From Lachnoclostridium sp. An118 (GTDB taxonomy: Bacteria; Bacillota; Clostridia; Lachnospirales; Lachnospiraceae), in the NCBI RefSeq assembly GCF_002160985.1, contig NZ_NFLQ01000011.1, positions 44,878 through 108,877 on the forward strand: 64,000 nt of DNA. Reading direction: 5' to 3'. The notes below the pieces were generated by a model. That model did not search any database, had not been told where the DNA came from, and saw only the letters and a program-made list of their open reading frames with translations. Of the stretch, positions 62,153 to 64,000 are shown in pieces. A program made the position numbers and the translations under genes. Position 1 is the first letter of the stretch. Each line of letters starts with the position of its first letter.

Positions 62153-64000
62153 ATGCAAGCAAAAAGGAAACTGACGGTGCTGCTGCTTTCCCTGTGTATG
62201 CTGCTGGGGATGCTGCCAATGACCGCTTTTGCGGCGGGTGTACCGGCTGCGCCAACAAATCTGAAGCTGGAAGTGACAGCGGACGGCTTAAAGGTCAGCT
62301 GGGATAAGCCGGCATCCACCGGCGGGCTGGATATCTTTGAGTATGAAGTGACCCTTTACGGACACTTTGACGGCATTGCCGGAGGAAAGACAAAGGTAGA
62401 GACAAAGACGGTTCAGCGGGAGACCACCTGCACCTTTACAAACACAGGAAATGCAGAAGGCGTTATCAATCCTAACTACGAGGTAGAGGTAAAAGCGAGA
62501 GAGGGCGTCTCCGGCACCGGCGATCCGGACAATCTGGGGAACTACCAGGTGACGGACTGGACCGATTGGAGCAACGCGAGTACAGTGTCGTTAGATTGGA
62601 ATGAAGTTACCTTCAATACGACCATCAATAATTATTATACGGGAGTGGTCGATGTGGGGCTGCCTGACAGCGAGAATAAGCTGTACAAGGAAGGCATAAC
62701 GGCCACAGGGAATCCGGATGTCACATATCCTGATGGTACCACGAGTGATTCTGAGGAACGGGCAGTAACGGAACTGCTCTATCAGTATTTCGAGGAGAAT
62801 AAGCAAACAGTTCCTGATCTGGAGAATGTCACCGTGGATGATCTGACGGTCGAAGCGGTGCTTGACAGATTTGGGTCATCGCAAGAAGGTGATGGTAATA
62901 GCTGGACGCCAACGATCAATGCGACGGTAAATAGGTATTACACGCTCAGACTGGTATACAATCCGGAAGCGGATAGCAATAATCCGGATGAAAAGCAGAT
63001 CGTGAATGCCGTCAATCTGGTGAACGTCAGCTGGAATGTGGGAATGGGACTGACGCCTGCATTCACAGCGACGGTGGACGAGGCGGATCAGGACAAATAC
63101 GAGGTTTATCTGGAGCAGTGGATCGGCAGCGACGGCAAGAGTATCACCAGCGAGGAGTCTTTCAACAGCGAGATATCGGAAGATGAGAAAATCACGACTT
63201 TTGAAGAGGGCGTGACTTACTACTACTCCGTATGGGTGAAGGCGAAGGAGGGATACGCCATCTCTGAGGAGGCATCCGTCTATCTGGACGGTCGTCCCGC
63301 CGATAATGGTTATACCCTGGCGAATCACGATGAGCCAAAGAGACCGGACGGCAGCTTTTTAAGCGGCACCTTCAATAGCCTTTTTGTGATGGAGTGTGTC
63401 TTTGACCCGCTTAAGGTCAATGGCATAGAAGTGACTTCGGCAAACAAGGACGATATTCTGGGTGACGCCGACGGTTCGGGCGCTACGGTGTCCTATGACC
63501 CGGATACCAACACCCTGACGTTGGATAACGCAACGCTGACGGTGAGCGAAGACTTTGCCGCCATACATGCGCTTATTCCGGACCTTACCATTGTGCTGAA
63601 AGGCGAAAACCAGATTAACGGCAGTGGCAGCACCGAAAACGGGATTTATTCCAACGGGGACCTGACCATTACGGGGAGCGGAAGACTGCAGATAAGAGGC
63701 ACCGGTTTCGGGCTTTACGGCAACAGTGCCATTACGCTTACCGGCGGCGCAGACGTGGATATTATCGTTGACTTTTCCAGCGCCGAGGCGCCTCAGCCGT
63801 ATTCGGCGGTACGTGCCCTCGGCGGACTGACGGTGGACGGCGCGACGCTGAATGCGAAGAACAATGCAACTCAGGATGCCGGTTTCGGCACTCCGGGCAT
63901 TAATACTGACCTTACGGCGATTAACGGAGCGAAGGTGAATATTTCTTCCGTAAACGATCACGGCATCTGCGGTGATGTCATCGTCAGCGGAGCCGGAACC
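62153..64000 (+). CDS. Large secreted surface protein (runs off the window)
   Basis: At least 616 codons from ATG 62153, with AAGGAGGAG 6 nt upstream, open to the window end. Signal peptide LTVLLLSLCMLLGMLPMTAFA. A fibronectin type III-like domain follows (PAAPTNLKLEVTADGLKVSW, EYEVTLYG, YEVEVKAREG). The middle is acidic, with a second FnIII-like region (LVNVSWNVGMGLTPAFTATV). From about residue 410 come short beta-helix repeats: TLTLDNATLTVS, DLTIVLKGENQINGSGS, DLTITGSGRLQIRGTG, ITLTGGADVDIIV. Such repeats occur in adhesins and carbohydrate-binding proteins. An anchor would be beyond the edge. Transcribed from module copy 3. Confidence 0.85.
   Translation, partial: MQAKRKLTVLLLSLCMLLGMLPMTAFAAGVPAAPTNLKLEVTADGLKVSWDKPASTGGLDIFEYEVTLYGHFDGIAGGKTKVETKTVQRETTCTFTNTGNAEGVINPNYEVEVKAREGVSGTGDPDNLGNYQVTDWTDWSNASTVSLDWNEVTFNTTINNYYTGVVDVGLPDSENKLYKEGITATGNPDVTYPDGTTSDSEERAVTELLYQYFEENKQTVPDLENVTVDDLTVEAVLDRFGSSQEGDGNSWTPTINATVNRYYTLRLVYNPEADSNNPDEKQIVNAVNLVNVSWNVGMGLTPAFTATVDEADQDKYEVYLEQWIGSDGKSITSEESFNSEISEDEKITTFEEGVTYYYSVWVKAKEGYAISEEASVYLDGRPADNGYTLANHDEPKRPDGSFLSGTFNSLFVMECVFDPLKVNGIEVTSANKDDILGDADGSGATVSYDPDTNTLTLDNATLTVSEDFAAIHALIPDLTIVLKGENQINGSGSTENGIYSNGDLTITGSGRLQIRGTGFGLYGNSAITLTGGADVDIIVDFSSAEAPQPYSAVRALGGLTVDGATLNAKNNATQDAGFGTPGINTDLTAINGAKVNISSVNDHGICGDVIVSGAGT

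Noticed and set aside
62591..63961. Several minus-strand frames near the right edge
   Set aside because: The plus strand here is one uninterrupted secreted protein from 62153 to the window end; the minus frames are its shadows.

Overview
The window reads as the chromosome of a spore-forming gut Clostridia, most likely a Lachnospiraceae. The grounds are AGGAGG-type ribosome sites with occasional GTG/TTG starts, a spoIIID gene, an Amt/P-II pair behind a nitrogen-type leader, the housekeeping gene guaA, and clostridial mobile elements. No rRNA, tRNA or CRISPR array was seen. Family assignments come from motif recognition in translated sequence; no search was run.

Layout. (1) 1-6493, host: membrane protein fragment, FKBP/trigger-factor-like lipoprotein, NhaD-like antiporter behind a structured leader, cytidylate-kinase-like protein, a frameshifted membrane protein and the first 38 codons of spoIIID. 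(2) 6494-27516, an inserted element of about 21.0 kb that splits spoIIID. It holds SEC-C/TPR, DUF6933-pRiA4b, YkgJ and WYL genes, a double-glycine peptide operon whose mature peptide has a C2H2 zinc-finger pattern, a nested remnant of a mobilizable element (MobC, oriT-like DNA, RepA), a RloAB/AbiL-like defence pair, a dGTPase and a large serine recombinase whose stop codon lies in the crossover site. (3) 27517-36288, host: 3' half of spoIIID, amt-glnK, an ArsB/NhaD-type permease, a GH2 glycosidase, a MATE exporter and guaA. (4) 36289-52676, an element at the 3' end of guaA, bounded by GAGTTCGAATAG, with a third copy of the core at 50843. It carries a tyrosine integrase, regulators, CHC2 primase, VapE helicase, oriT-like DNA, MobA/MobL relaxase, a lone AAA ATPase, a complete type II CBASS operon (CD-NTase, Cap2, Cap3, 2TM-SAVED effector) and an AbiE-like toxin-antitoxin pair. 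(5) 52677-57060, remnant of another conjugative-type element: ParA, ParB and a broken thioester/LPxTG surface protein. (6) 57061-64000: XRE regulator, LuxR-type regulator with a 12-TM domain, two paralogous lipoproteins, a small membrane protein and the start of a large secreted protein. Three of these share one promoter module.

The strongest observation is the split spoIIID. Joining the halves at the shared ACATA restores an in-frame 87-residue SpoIIID, and a SpoIVCA-like serine recombinase sits directly at the right junction. This is the architecture of the skin element of sigK and suggests excision in the mother cell. Whether excision happens cannot be read from sequence.

Two cautions. 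Five genes carry single-base shifts at homopolymer runs (near 5830, 9765, 18230, 56540 and 60890), so some apparent pseudogenes may be sequencing errors. The CBASS operon, the lone ATPase and the dGTPase are visibly AT-richer than guaA, GH2 or MATE, which fits recent acquisition.
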